Shown in pieces: positions 8,030-16,207 of a DNA stretch of 49,200 nt. How positions within the stretch are numbered: the stretch's first letter is position 1; every line of letters starts with the position of its first letter. A program made the translations under genes and the position numbers. The stretch is from contig JANEMA010000001.1 in the NCBI GenBank assembly GCA_024510845.1, positions 74,384 through 123,583 on the forward strand, written 5' to 3'. The notes beneath the pieces are model-generated. The model did not search any database. It saw nothing but the letters and a program-made list of their open reading frames with translations, and was not told the DNA's origin. Source of the stretch: Gammaproteobacteria bacterium. GTDB lineage: Bacteria > Pseudomonadota > Gammaproteobacteria > Chromatiales > Chromatiaceae.

Positions 8030-8340
8030 GCAGGCTGTTGAAAATAATCCGACTGAAGCTGCCTTTCTGGCGGCCAGCAGCGGATGAAGCGTGGTGGCTC
8101 CTAGCCTCTGGCCGGAAATTGGCCAATTTGGTCCGATTCGCCCTGTTCCATCGACTGGCGTTCGCTGCGAAGGGTGTGGAACGCGCAATCAGCAGTTGGG
8201 TACGCAGGAGGCTATCCGGCGGGATGGAGTCACGGCCATGGATTCGGAGTAGATGGCATTGAAGTCTGCATCGAGTTCGCTCAATGCCGCATCGACCATG
8301 GTGCGAATCGGGCGCAATGGAGGGTCGTCCGGCGCTCCCG
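8030..8340 (-). mobile_element. Internally deleted IS5-family insertion sequence remnant
   Basis: The left terminal repeat GCAGGCTGTTGAAAATA is at 8030-8046. About 8150-8335 on the reverse strand resembles the 5' end of an IS5-type transposase gene (PLRPIRTMVDAALSELDADF then FNAIYSES). This part is closely similar to 47451-47625 in the second remnant. The middle and C-terminal parts of the transposase are missing and the right terminal repeat is not seen. The rest of the 7835-8390 gap shows nothing else I can support as a gene. Confidence 0.7.
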
Positions 8341-8390
8341 GATCCATCCCTTTGGGGCGTTTATGAGGGCGAGGAGGCGAAACGCAAGAC

Positions 8391-8406
8391 CCCGGCCGGA
8401 GCCGGG
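8391..8406 (-). terminator. Possible prkB terminator hairpin
   Basis: CCCGGC (8391-8396) pairs perfectly with GCCGGG (8401-8406) around a four-base loop, 27 nt past the prkB stop on the reverse strand. The following stretch on that strand is only weakly T-rich (gtcttgcgttt), so termination may be inefficient. Confidence 0.4.
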
Positions 8407-8433
8407 CCTTGCGGAGGGTGGGGCGGCGGCGCC

Positions 8434-9312
8434 TCAGTCGCTGTGTGCCTGCTCCATCAGCCGGTCGATGATCGGCGCCAGGATGATCTCCATGGCGTAG
8501 CCCATCTTGCTGCCGGGCACCACGATGGTGTTGCGGCGCGACATGAAGGAGTTGGGGATCATGTTGATCAGGTAGGGGAAATCGATATCGAACTTCTTCG
8601 GATCGGCGAAGCGGATCACCACAAAGCTCTCGTCCGGGGTGGGGATGTCGCGCGCGATGAAGGGGTTGGATGTGTCCACCGTGGCCACGCGCTGGAAGTT
8701 GATGTCGGTGCGCGAGAACTGCGGGGTGATGTAGTTGATGTAGTCGGGCATGCGCCGCAGGATGGTGTCCACGATCGCCTCGGCACTGTAGCCGCGCTCG
8801 GCGTTGTCGCGGTGAATCTTCTGGATCCACTCCAGGTTGACCCCCGGCGCCACGCCGATGCCCAGATCGACGAACTTCGACACGTCCACGTCATCGGTCT
8901 TCACCAGGCCATGCAGTCCTTCGTAGAACATCAGGTCGGTGCCCTCAGGAATGGGTTCCCAGGGCGTGAATTCGCCGGGCTTCTTGTCGGTACCCAGACG
9001 GATATTGTGTTCGGTGGCCTCTTCCTCGCTGTGCAGGTAGTAGCGGCGTTCGCCGGTACCGGTTGCCCCGTAGGTCTCGAAGACCCCGGCAAGCTTGTCG
9101 AACAGGTTGGCCTGTGGGCCGAAGTGGCTCAGCCCATCTTTGGCCATATTGACCTTCATCTCGGCGCGGTCGTAGCGGTGGAAACTGTCTCCCTCAATGA
9201 TGGCAGCCTTGATGCCTTCACGGATGAAGATGTGTTCGAAGGCGCGCTTGACGGTGGTAGTGCCAGCGCCGGAAGAGCCGGTGACGGCAATGACAGGATG
9301 CTTCTTGGACAT
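8434..9312 (-). CDS. prkB: Phosphoribulokinase
   Basis: Phosphorylates ribulose-5-phosphate to ribulose-1,5-bisphosphate, the substrate of RuBisCO in the Calvin cycle. The 292-residue protein has the P-loop GSSGAGTTT at residues 12-20, IIEGDSFHRYDRAEMK near 38-53 with the catalytic acidic region, YEGLHGLV and a C-terminal SFMSRRNTIVVPG segment. Length and motifs fit the proteobacterial type. E. coli has a PrkB homologue without a Calvin cycle, so autotrophy is likely but not proven here; no RuBisCO gene is in the window. GAGGGGG precedes the start. Confidence 0.93.
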   Translation of the reverse strand: MSKKHPVIAVTGSSGAGTTTVKRAFEHIFIREGIKAAIIEGDSFHRYDRAEMKVNMAKDGLSHFGPQANLFDKLAGVFETYGATGTGERRYYLHSEEEATEHNIRLGTDKKPGEFTPWEPIPEGTDLMFYEGLHGLVKTDDVDVSKFVDLGIGVAPGVNLEWIQKIHRDNAERGYSAEAIVDTILRRMPDYINYITPQFSRTDINFQRVATVDTSNPFIARDIPTPDESFVVIRFADPKKFDIDFPYLINMIPNSFMSRRNTIVVPGSKMGYAMEIILAPIIDRLMEQAHSD

Positions 9313-9397
9313 GGATGAACCCCCTCGGAGCCTGTTTGGAGTTTTCTCGTCGGTGACGGGCGGTCTGCTCCGGCCCGACCATGGATTTTGGGGCGGG

Positions 9398-9406
9398 ACT
9401 ATAGCA
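9398..9406 (-). promoter_or_regulatory. Extended -10 promoter candidate for prkB
   Basis: On the reverse strand TGC (9406-9404) directly precedes TATAGT (9403-9398), giving an extended -10 element. At 17-bp spacing the -35 would be GATCAT, which is poor, as allowed for extended -10 promoters. Transcription would begin near 9391, leaving a leader of about 80 nt before prkB. Confidence 0.45.
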
Positions 9407-9461
9407 CAGGCAGTGTGCGGATGATCTGCGCGGGATCAGGTGGTGCCGACAGGCGGTGGAT

Positions 9462-10841
9462 TCACTGCGGGGCCAGCTCGGGATTGAGCACGCCTCCGGG
9501 GTCGAACTGGCGGCGGATGGCGGTCATCAGACGCAGGGCCTCGGAGGAGAGTTCGCGGTAGAGGAAGGCCTGCTTGATCCGGCCGATGCCGTGTTCTCCC
9601 GAGAGCGTGCCGCCGAGCTCGAGGACCAGGGTGAATACCGCGTCCAGACAGGTGTCGGCTGCGTCCGCCTGTCGTGGGTCATCGGGGTCGATCAGCAGGT
9701 TGACGTGGATGTTGCCGTTGCCCGCGTGGCCGAAGTTGACGATGGGGATGCCGTGTTTTTGCGACAGCGTCTCCAGGCCGGTGATCAGGGCCGGCAGGCG
9801 CGAGACCGGGACTGCCACGTCTTCATTGATCTTTTTGGGTGCGATGTTTCGTAGCGCCGGCGACAGGGCCTTGCGGGTGTGCCAGAGATGTGCCACTTCG
9901 GTCGGGTCGCGCGCCAGCTCCACCGCCAGACAGCCGGGGTTGCGTGCCACCCGGCGCAGAGTATCGGCGTCGGTGTCGATGGCTGCCTCGGAGCCGTCCA
10001 CCTCGATCATCAGCAGCGCCCGGGTCTCGGGTGGCAGGCCCAGGTCTGAGTGGCGGCGCACCATCTCGATCGCCTGGCCGTCCATGAATTCCAGGGTGCA
10101 GGGGGTCACCGGCTGGGCCATCAGGGCGGAGACCGCCTCGGCGGCGCTGCGGATATCGCGATAGATCGCCTGCAGGGTGCGCCGGGCCTCGGGCCGGGGA
10201 GTGAGTTTGAGGGTGGCCTCGGTGATGATTGCCAGGGTTCCTTCGGAGCCGATCAGCATTCGTGTCAGGTCATATCCGACCACGCCCTTGGATGTGCGGG
10301 TGCCGGTGCGCAGGGTTTCGCCGGCACCGGTGACCGCCAGCAGGCCCAGGGTATTCTCGCGCGGGGTGCCATATTTCACCGCGCGCGGGCCGGCCGAGTT
10401 GTAGGCGAGGTTGCCGCCGATGGTGCAGACTGCGGCACTGGTGGGGTCGGGTGGCCAGAAAAAGCCCTGTTCGCCTGCCGCCTGTTGCAGCGCCTGGTTG
10501 GTGACGCCGGGCGAGACCACGGCCAGACGATCGTCGGCATCGATGTGCAGGGTCTCGTCCATGCGTTCGAGTGACAGCACGATACTGCCTGCGGCCGGTA
10601 CGGCGGCACCGGTAGTACCGGTGCCGCGGCCGCGTGGGGTCAGCGTCAGCCCTTCGCGATTGCACAGGCGCAGCAGTTCGACGATCTGAGTGTGCTCACG
10701 CGCAAAGCAGACCGCGCCGGGCAGTGCATGCAGACGGCTGTTGTCGTAGCCGTAGGTCCAGCGTTCTGCCGGTTCGACAAGCAGGTCGCCGTCGAACAGT
10801 GTGCGCAGTTTGCGCAGCACCTGGCGGGGGAGGGACGGCAT
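9462..10841 (-). CDS. FAD-linked 2-hydroxyacid dehydrogenase (GlcD/D-lactate dehydrogenase-like)
   Basis: A 459-residue flavoprotein that should oxidise a D-2-hydroxyacid such as glycolate or D-lactate. The FAD-binding domain shows RGRGTGTTGAAVP, PPDPTSAAVCTIGGNLAYNS and GSEGTLAIITEATLKL; the C-terminal oxidase domain shows FGHAGNGNIHVNLL and SGEHGIGRIKQAFL. No iron-sulfur domain is fused. The ATG at 10841 is preferred to a TTG at 10856, since it sits one base after the dolP stop. GlcE and GlcF partners are not visible. Its place between dolP and prkB is unusual and may link it to glycolate salvage, which is inference. Confidence 0.85.
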   Translation of the reverse strand: MPSLPRQVLRKLRTLFDGDLLVEPAERWTYGYDNSRLHALPGAVCFAREHTQIVELLRLCNREGLTLTPRGRGTGTTGAAVPAAGSIVLSLERMDETLHIDADDRLAVVSPGVTNQALQQAAGEQGFFWPPDPTSAAVCTIGGNLAYNSAGPRAVKYGTPRENTLGLLAVTGAGETLRTGTRTSKGVVGYDLTRMLIGSEGTLAIITEATLKLTPRPEARRTLQAIYRDIRSAAEAVSALMAQPVTPCTLEFMDGQAIEMVRRHSDLGLPPETRALLMIEVDGSEAAIDTDADTLRRVARNPGCLAVELARDPTEVAHLWHTRKALSPALRNIAPKKINEDVAVPVSRLPALITGLETLSQKHGIPIVNFGHAGNGNIHVNLLIDPDDPRQADAADTCLDAVFTLVLELGGTLSGEHGIGRIKQAFLYRELSSEALRLMTAIRRQFDPGGVLNPELAPQ

Positions 10842-10842
10842 T

Positions 10843-11430
10843 TCAGATGTATTCAAACAGTTTGACCACCGTTCTCACACCACTGACGAAGCGGACCTTT
10901 TCGGTGACTGCATCGGCCTCGTCTGGTGTGAGCAGGCCCATCAGATAAACGGTGCCATTGGATGAGGTCACCTTGACTCGTAGCGGGTCGAAGCCCTCGA
11001 TACCCACGTTGAACAGGGCCAGCTTGACCTGGCTGGTGAGGTAGGCATCGGTCGCCGCGTCGCTCCAGGTGTTTTCGGCGCCGATGTTCACCTCGTTGTA
11101 TACCTTGCGTACGCGCGGGATGCGCGCGACCTTGTCGGCGAAACGTGTGACGATCTCGGCGTTGGCGGCTTGATCGGTGAGCAGCACCTGCAGGTTGTAC
11201 ACGGTGATGGCGATGTTGCTCAGCTGCTGAAATTCCTCGTCCGAGTGCAGGATGCGCAGGGCCTTGATCTGGATCTCCTTGTCCTCGATGAAGGTGCCGA
11301 TGGTGCGTCGGTCGTGTGCTGTCACCGCGCCGGCGGCGGCACCACCGATCATCATGGCGGTACAGCCGCCGAGCAGGCAGGTGATCAGGACGAGGGACAA
11401 GAGGAGAAGGATGGAATGTCGGTCTGGCAT
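10843..11430 (-). CDS. dolP: BON-domain outer membrane lipoprotein DolP
   Basis: Supports outer membrane integrity; in E. coli (YraP) it binds anionic phospholipid at division sites. A lipoprotein signal peptide ends in LLGGC with Cys23 as the lipidated residue and Thr after it, which fits outer membrane sorting. Two BON domains follow, at about residues 48-115 and 124-193. The 195-residue length matches the family. It sits 6 nt after diaA and one base before the FAD oxidase gene, consistent with one reverse-strand operon. Confidence 0.92.
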   Translation of the reverse strand: MPDRHSILLLLSLVLITCLLGGCTAMMIGGAAAGAVTAHDRRTIGTFIEDKEIQIKALRILHSDEEFQQLSNIAITVYNLQVLLTDQAANAEIVTRFADKVARIPRVRKVYNEVNIGAENTWSDAATDAYLTSQVKLALFNVGIEGFDPLRVKVTSSNGTVYLMGLLTPDEADAVTEKVRFVSGVRTVVKLFEYI

Positions 11431-11436
11431 GGTGAT

Positions 11437-12024
11437 TCAGCTACCTAGCAATTGGGTGTCGATCAGGTCGCACAGGCAGTGGAGCACCAGCAACTGACTC
11501 TCCATGACGCGTGCGGGGTTGTCTGCTGGGACAGCGATGCCGATGTCGTGTTCCCGTAGCGGCTCGAAGAGTGAGCCAGGGCATCCGCCTGTCAGGATGA
11601 CCACCGATATCTGGCGTTCGGCCGCAGCTTCGTGTGCCAGCAGCAGGCAGGCGTCGATCTGCCCCGGTGCGAACAACAGCAACACGTCGCCAGGTTGTCC
11701 CAAGGCATGGATCTGGCGTGAGAATATCTGCTCGAAACCCGGATCCTCAGCGATGGTGGTGAGTACGGTGCCGCTGGTGCCCAGGGTGAGTGCCGGCAGA
11801 CCCAGACGCTCACGTTCGAAGTGGTGCACCATCAGTGTGGTGAAATATTCGGCCAGAGCAGCACCCCCTTCGGTGCCACAGCACAGGATCTTGCCGCCGT
11901 GTACCAGCGATGTCACCAGCCGCTGCGCTGCATTGGCGATGACGCCGGTCAGCGCGCTGGCTGTGGAGCGGCTGGCTTCGATGTGCGAGGTAAAGTGCGC
12001 GGTGATGCGGGTTTCGAGGTCCAT
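11437..12024 (-). CDS. diaA: DnaA initiator-associating protein DiaA (SIS domain)
   Basis: In E. coli DiaA binds DnaA and promotes timely replication initiation. This 195-residue protein is a single SIS sugar-isomerase fold with the GKILCCGTEGGAALAEYF phosphosugar-type loop and close similarity in layout to GmhA. Context (yraN before, dolP after) argues for DiaA over the heptose isomerase GmhA. The start ATG is at 12024. Confidence 0.88.
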   Translation of the reverse strand: MDLETRITAHFTSHIEASRSTASALTGVIANAAQRLVTSLVHGGKILCCGTEGGAALAEYFTTLMVHHFERERLGLPALTLGTSGTVLTTIAEDPGFEQIFSRQIHALGQPGDVLLLFAPGQIDACLLLAHEAAAERQISVVILTGGCPGSLFEPLREHDIGIAVPADNPARVMESQLLVLHCLCDLIDTQLLGS

Positions 12025-12110
12025 GAGGGTACCGGGTCGTTTGCAGCGGCAAGTTTCTCATGCCTGATGCTGTTCAGGAAACCAGATGTCGCTGCCAGCG
12101 ACGAAGGTGC

Positions 12111-12461
12111 TCAGCCTGTGTCGAAAGCGTTGCGGATCCATTCCGGTTCCCGGGTGCCGTCCAGGCCAATCACATCGAAGCGGCAGGGGCCTTCCCAGGG
12201 ATGGCGGTGCAGCCAGTGCCTGGCAGCGGTGACCAGGCGCTGTTGCTTGCGTCGATCCACGCTGGCGATTGCGCCACCGAAATCGGTATGCCGCCGCAGG
12301 CGCACCTCGATGAACACCAAGGTATCACCGTCGCGCATGATCAGATCGATCTCTCCCTGTCGGCAGCGATGGTTGCGTGCCACCAGGATCAGGTTGTGTG
12401 ATTGCAGCCAGTCTTCGGCCTGGCGCTCACTGCGTTGTCCGTCCTGTTGCGTCCTTGTCAT
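12111..12461 (-). CDS. yraN: UPF0102 protein YraN
   Basis: A 116-residue protein of the UPF0102 family, a restriction-endonuclease-like fold of uncertain role. Marks are GQRSERQAEDWL, CRQGEIDLIMRDGDTLVFIEVR (the putative catalytic core) and FDVIGLDG. The ATG at 12461 is chosen because the conserved region begins just after it; the open frame extends further upstream into lpoA. It starts 7 nt after the lpoA stop. Confidence 0.9.
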   Translation of the reverse strand: MTRTQQDGQRSERQAEDWLQSHNLILVARNHRCRQGEIDLIMRDGDTLVFIEVRLRRHTDFGGAIASVDRRKQQRLVTAARHWLHRHPWEGPCRFDVIGLDGTREPEWIRNAFDTG

Positions 12462-12468
12462 GGGTGAG

Positions 12469-14424
12469 TCAGCGGGTTGTCGATGCCGGCGCAGGTGGTA
12501 TTGCACTTTGTGGCAGTGGCGTGGTCTGCGTCGTTGGTGGGTTGGGCAGGGCTGTTTCTGGCGAGGCCAGCAGATCCATGCGGCGGGAATAGCCCAGTAC
12601 CCGCAGCGGTTCATCGAGTTCCATCCACAGCAACTGGCGCTCGATCTGGCGTTCGGGTGTCATGTACAGGTTGCCGGTCTGTCCGTCGAGTGACTCCCAA
12701 GGGGTATCACGCAGGCGCGGCAGATGGGGCTGCAGCCGCAAGGCGTCGATCCCCAGCGCGTAGAGGCGCACCGTTGGGCTGAGCACGCCGGGGATCAGTG
12801 TGCCGAGATGCTGGCGTTTGTCCTGGTTGACGATCAGGGGAATGTCCGGCAGGCGAATGCGGCGCATGTCGACCAGTTGCCGGGGAGTGAGGTGGCTGCT
12901 CCAGGTGCGCGAGGTTGCATATACCGGGAGGTCGGCGGCGTGGAAGAAGGCCAGTTGCGGTTTGATGCCCTGGGCCTGGCCGGGGGTGGCCACCAGAAAG
13001 ACGGCGTCGGTGTCGGCACGGCGGCGCGGTTCGAAGGTGATCTGTTGTCCCAGCCAGCGCACCAGCCGCCGGTGGCGGGACTTGCTACGGTCGAGTTGCA
13101 GCAGGGCGGAGATGGTGGCGCTGTGGTCCGCTGAGGTCGGGTCGTAACGTCCGATGTCCACATCGTGTCCGGTCAGTGTCTGCCAGCGCCCGGTGAAGGC
13201 GCGTGCCAGACGTTCGCCATAGTTGTCGTTCGGGACAAGGACGACCGGGCGGCGGTGCCCGTCCTGCCAGATGCGATCGGCGGCGAGCCGGGCCTCGTGC
13301 TCCGGGTCGAGCGAGAACATGAACAGTTTCTCAGGCGGTTCCACGCCGGAGTTCACCTTGTTGAGTGCGAGCACCGGGACGGCCAGTTCGCCGGCGCGCA
13401 CCAGTTGCTCGACAGCCGGCTTTTGCAGTGGCCCGATTATGGCTTGGGCCCCGGCAGTAACCGCTTGTGCATACAAGGGCCAGGTGTCGGCTGGATCGCT
13501 GGAGTCGTAGAAGCGCAACAGTGGACGCTGCTCCTCGGGGAGTTCGTAGAGACTGATCATCAGGCCGTCGCGGATGGCGCGTGCTGCGGTGGCGTAGCGT
13601 CCAGTCTCGGGCAGTAGCACGGCAATGTGATCGACCGGCTCGATCTGCCCGGCCAGGTGGGCCATGTAGCGTTCGAGCAGCTCCGGCAGAGCGGGGTGGT
13701 TGGGGTGAGTGGTGCGCCAGGCGGCCACCATGGGCCCCAGTTTCTCCGGGAGGGTGCCATATTGCTTGATCAACAGCGCCAGCTCCATCCAGCCGCCAGC
13801 CATCCCGGGCGACACAGGGCGCAACTCGTGCAAGGTGCGTTCGTTGAGCGCGGTGAGAGATGCGAGGATCTCGGACTGGACTTCGAGCCGTACCTCATGG
13901 TCTTCCAGAAGTTCGTCGAGTTGTTGCAGGGTATTGGCCGATTCCAGCAGCTTGCCGATCTGTCGATAGGCATTGGCCAGGTCACGCAGGTGGCGCTGTT
14001 GCAGGTCGATCGACATGTCAGGGCCGATCATGCCCAGCAGAATCTCCAGAGCCTGGTCTGCCTGGTGGCGGGCGAGCACCAGTTCGGCGCGCAACAGCTC
14101 GACCATCTGCCGCTGGCGGGTGCTGGGGTTGGTGTTCTCGATATCCTCCAGCCGGGTTGCAGCGCTTTCCAGGTCGCTGCCCTTGAGCCAGGCCTCGGCG
14201 GCACGCAGGAGAAACTCTGTGCCTGCATTGCCGGGTGTGCGCCGGGCCAGGGTTTCGAACAGGCGGGCTGCACCGAGCCAGTCTTCCTGTGCCAGCAGTG
14301 CCTCGGCACGTATCAGGTCGGGATCAGGTCTCTTTTCCTGTTTCACAGGAGCTGGTGTACAGGCGCTCAGTACCAAGCCCAGCAGCAGGAGGATCGATCC
14401 AAGGCGTAGACGATGGGTTTGCAT
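12469..14424 (-). CDS. lpoA: Penicillin-binding protein activator LpoA
   Basis: An outer membrane lipoprotein that activates the peptidoglycan synthase PBP1A. The 651-residue protein has a lipoprotein signal (LGLVLSAC, Cys22), an N-terminal TPR-like helical domain to about residue 240, and a C-terminal periplasmic-binding-protein-like domain that includes HIAVLLPETGRYATAARAIRDG and AQAIIGPLQK. The ATG at 14424 is chosen because it directly precedes the signal peptide. Divergent transcription from rsmI is as in E. coli. Confidence 0.92.
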   Translation of the reverse strand: MQTHRLRLGSILLLLGLVLSACTPAPVKQEKRPDPDLIRAEALLAQEDWLGAARLFETLARRTPGNAGTEFLLRAAEAWLKGSDLESAATRLEDIENTNPSTRQRQMVELLRAELVLARHQADQALEILLGMIGPDMSIDLQQRHLRDLANAYRQIGKLLESANTLQQLDELLEDHEVRLEVQSEILASLTALNERTLHELRPVSPGMAGGWMELALLIKQYGTLPEKLGPMVAAWRTTHPNHPALPELLERYMAHLAGQIEPVDHIAVLLPETGRYATAARAIRDGLMISLYELPEEQRPLLRFYDSSDPADTWPLYAQAVTAGAQAIIGPLQKPAVEQLVRAGELAVPVLALNKVNSGVEPPEKLFMFSLDPEHEARLAADRIWQDGHRRPVVLVPNDNYGERLARAFTGRWQTLTGHDVDIGRYDPTSADHSATISALLQLDRSKSRHRRLVRWLGQQITFEPRRRADTDAVFLVATPGQAQGIKPQLAFFHAADLPVYATSRTWSSHLTPRQLVDMRRIRLPDIPLIVNQDKRQHLGTLIPGVLSPTVRLYALGIDALRLQPHLPRLRDTPWESLDGQTGNLYMTPERQIERQLLWMELDEPLRVLGYSRRMDLLASPETALPNPPTTQTTPLPQSAIPPAPASTTR

Positions 14425-14556
14425 CTCAGGTCCAGTACAGCGACGATGGGACATGCCGGGCCCCGGCACGTGGCGGTGCGTCCTCGCGCCGCTTCGGGCG
14501 GAACGTTCCCTGTCGAGGTGTGGGCTCCGCTGCAGGCGGAGTATCGAAGGTGATTC
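14425..14556. other. Divergent lpoA/rsmI intergenic region
   Basis: Two inverted repeats occur: TGCCGG (14454-14459) with CCGGCA (14463-14468), and CTCCGC (14525-14530) with GCGGAG (14536-14541), the second ending a few bases before the rsmI ribosome binding site. No convincing -35/-10 pair is seen for either gene. Confidence 0.3.
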
Positions 14557-15411
14557 ATGATGTTGTCAAACGACACCGGTTGTCTGTATGTCGTCGCCAC
14601 CCCGATAGGCAATCTGGGTGATATCACTCGGCGTGCCGTGGAGGTGCTCTCGGCGGTGGATCTGATTGCTGCCGAGGATACCCGGCATACGCGTCGGCTG
14701 TTGCAACACCTGGGTATCGACAGGCCCTTGCTGTCATTGCACGAGCATAACGAGCGTGAGCGCATGTGCGTCCTGCTTGGGCGCCTGCGCGTGGGTGAGC
14801 AGGTGGCATTGGTCTCCGATGCCGGCACACCGTTGATCAGCGATCCGGGCTATCCGCTGGTACGCGCCTGTCGTACCGAGGGCCTCCGCGTGGTGCCGGT
14901 GCCCGGTGCCAGTGCGCTGATCGCCGCGCTCTCGGTGGCAGGGTTGCCGACCGACCGTTTTCGTTTCGATGGCTTTTTGCCGCGTCGCGCCACAGCCAGG
15001 CGCGAGCGCTTGCAGACGCTGGCCATGGCGCAAGAGACCCTGGTGTTCTACGAATCCGCGCACCGTATCGAGGAGAGTCTGGCCGATTTGTGCGCAGTGT
15101 TCGGCGAGGCACGTCAGGCCGTGTTGGCACGTGAGTTGAGCAAGCGTCACGAGACGCTGCTCGACGGCACTCTGGGTGAGTTGCTGAGGCAGGTGTGTGC
15201 CGATCACGATCAGCGGCGAGGTGAATTCGTGCTGGTGATCGCTGGTGCCCCGGCGAAGGCGGAGAGCGATGAACATGCCCTGCGTGCCTTGCTGGCGGTG
15301 CTGCTCGAAGAGTTGTCGATCAAACAGGCCAGTGCGATTGCCGCGCGCCTGAGTGGCGAAAGGAAGAACCGTGTCTACCAGTTGGCGCTGGCGATGCGAG
15401 AGGAGGAATGA
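14557..15411 (+). CDS. rsmI: 16S rRNA (cytidine-1402-2'-O)-methyltransferase
   Basis: Methylates the 2'-O of C1402 in 16S rRNA using S-adenosylmethionine. The 284-residue protein starts with GCLYVVATPIGNLGDITRRA and includes VDLIAAEDTRHTRRLLQHLGI, VSDAGTPLISDPGYPLV, PVPGASALIAALSVAGLPTD and FYESAHRI, all family marks. AAGGTG precedes the ATG. The order lpoA(-)-rsmI-rnpB-mraZ matches Pseudomonas-type chromosomes. Confidence 0.96.
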   Translation: MMLSNDTGCLYVVATPIGNLGDITRRAVEVLSAVDLIAAEDTRHTRRLLQHLGIDRPLLSLHEHNERERMCVLLGRLRVGEQVALVSDAGTPLISDPGYPLVRACRTEGLRVVPVPGASALIAALSVAGLPTDRFRFDGFLPRRATARRERLQTLAMAQETLVFYESAHRIEESLADLCAVFGEARQAVLARELSKRHETLLDGTLGELLRQVCADHDQRRGEFVLVIAGAPAKAESDEHALRALLAVLLEELSIKQASAIAARLSGERKNRVYQLALAMREEE

Positions 15412-15470
15412 CCCGATCCGGATATGGGTTTCTTGTTCGCGAATGGCTCGCGCCAGGAACCTGGGGACGG

Positions 15471-15476
15471 TATAGT
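15471..15476 (+). promoter_or_regulatory. -10 element of the rnpB promoter
   Basis: TATAGT ends 6 nt before 15483, the base where the rnpB P1 helix begins, so the spacing fits a start site at the mature 5' end. No good -35 is seen at 17 bp upstream (around 15448). Confidence 0.5.
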
Positions 15477-15482
15477 GATTCC

Positions 15483-15838
15483 GGGAGTCGGCTAGGCGAT
15501 CGCTGCTGCGTCGCAGTGGAGGAAAGTCCGGACTCCGCAGGGCAGAGAGCCAGGTAACGCCTGGGCGGCGCGAGCCGACGGAAAGTGCCACAGAAAACAG
15601 ACCGCCTGGGTCCGATCGGACAGGCAAGGGTGAAAAGGTGCGGTAAGAGCGCACCGCGCCCCTGGTAACAGGGGTGGCAGGGTAAACCCCTCTCGGAGCA
15701 AGACCAAATAGGGAAGCATGCCTCTGGCAGCCTGTGGCCCGCAGGTGTTTCCGGGTAGGTCGCACGAGGTGTCCGGTGACGGACGTCCCAGATGAATGAT
15801 CGTCCTCGACAGAATCCGGCTTATCGGCCGGCTCCCCT
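15483..15838 (+). ncRNA. rnpB: RNase P RNA (type A)
   Basis: Catalytic RNA that removes 5' leaders from tRNA precursors. The conserved GAGGAAAGTCCGGACTCC segment is near 15518-15536, ACAGAAAACAGACC near 15591, and the 3' conserved GACAGAATCCGGCTTATCGG near 15808. The two ends pair: GGGAGTCGGC (15483-15492) with GCCGGCTCCC (15827-15836), one G-U pair, forming helix P1. Length of about 356 nt is typical of bacterial type A RNase P RNA. It lies between rsmI and mraZ. Confidence 0.97.
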
Positions 15839-15852
15839 CGAAAACTTCTTTG

Positions 15853-15895
15853 ACCGCCCCCGGTGCCATGGGTACCGGGGGCGGTTTGCTTTTTG
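15853..15895 (+). terminator. rnpB rho-independent terminator
   Basis: A perfect 12-bp stem, ACCGCCCCCGGT (15853-15864) with ACCGGGGGCGGT (15874-15885), is followed by a T-rich tail ending in CTTTTT at 15889-15894. Confidence 0.93.
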
Positions 15896-15980
15896 CCATA
15901 CGGAGACGAACAGGTGGTGCGTCAGGGTAACACCCTGCCTGGGGAGAACAGTGAGAGTCAGCTCCAGCTTTACATTCTAT

Positions 15981-16038
15981 CTGGCTATTTTTGATGGGAT
16001 TTATGTGACCTGGCCATTTTCAATGGGATTTGTGTGAT
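15981..16038. repeat. Tandem imperfect repeat of 29 bp
   Basis: Two adjacent units, 15981-16009 and 16010-16038, match at 24 of 29 positions, all five differences being transitions. Each contains ATGGGATTT and GTGTGA or ATGTGA. No ORF spans it. It lies between the rnpB terminator and the mraZ promoter, in an otherwise unremarkable gap of about 200 bases. Confidence 0.75.
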
Positions 16039-16091
16039 GTTTTTTTGTGCGCTGTAAGTGTCGAAGTTCCAAAGTTTTTTGGTGTTCTGCC

Positions 16092-16120
16092 TTGACCCGT
16101 GGTGTGCTGGACTCTAAGAT
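16092..16120 (+). promoter_or_regulatory. Sigma-70 promoter of the dcw cluster
   Basis: TTGACC (16092-16097) and TAAGAT (16115-16120) are 17 bp apart, close to the sigma-70 consensus. Transcription would start near 16127, inside the MraZ boxes. Confidence 0.75.
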
Positions 16121-16121
16121 C

Positions 16122-16156
16122 TGGTGAAGAGTGGTGCAGAGTGGGGAAAAGGGGGG
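16122..16156 (+). promoter_or_regulatory. MraZ operator: four boxes at 10-bp period
   Basis: TGGTG (16122), TGGTG (16132), TGGGG (16142) and a weaker GGGGG (16152) recur every 10 bp. In E. coli MraZ represses its own operon by binding direct TGGG repeats with this period upstream of mraZ. Here the boxes overlap the predicted start site, so bound MraZ would block RNA polymerase. Confidence 0.7.
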
Positions 16157-16207
16157 AGTTCCTGTCTGCCGTCGGGCGATCATCATGAACGGGGGAGTCC
16201 GTTTCCG

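Noticed and set aside
11437..12024. GmhA (sedoheptulose-7-phosphate isomerase) as identity of the SIS protein
   Set aside because: The fold is shared, but the gene sits in the yraN-diaA-dolP block, which favours DiaA.
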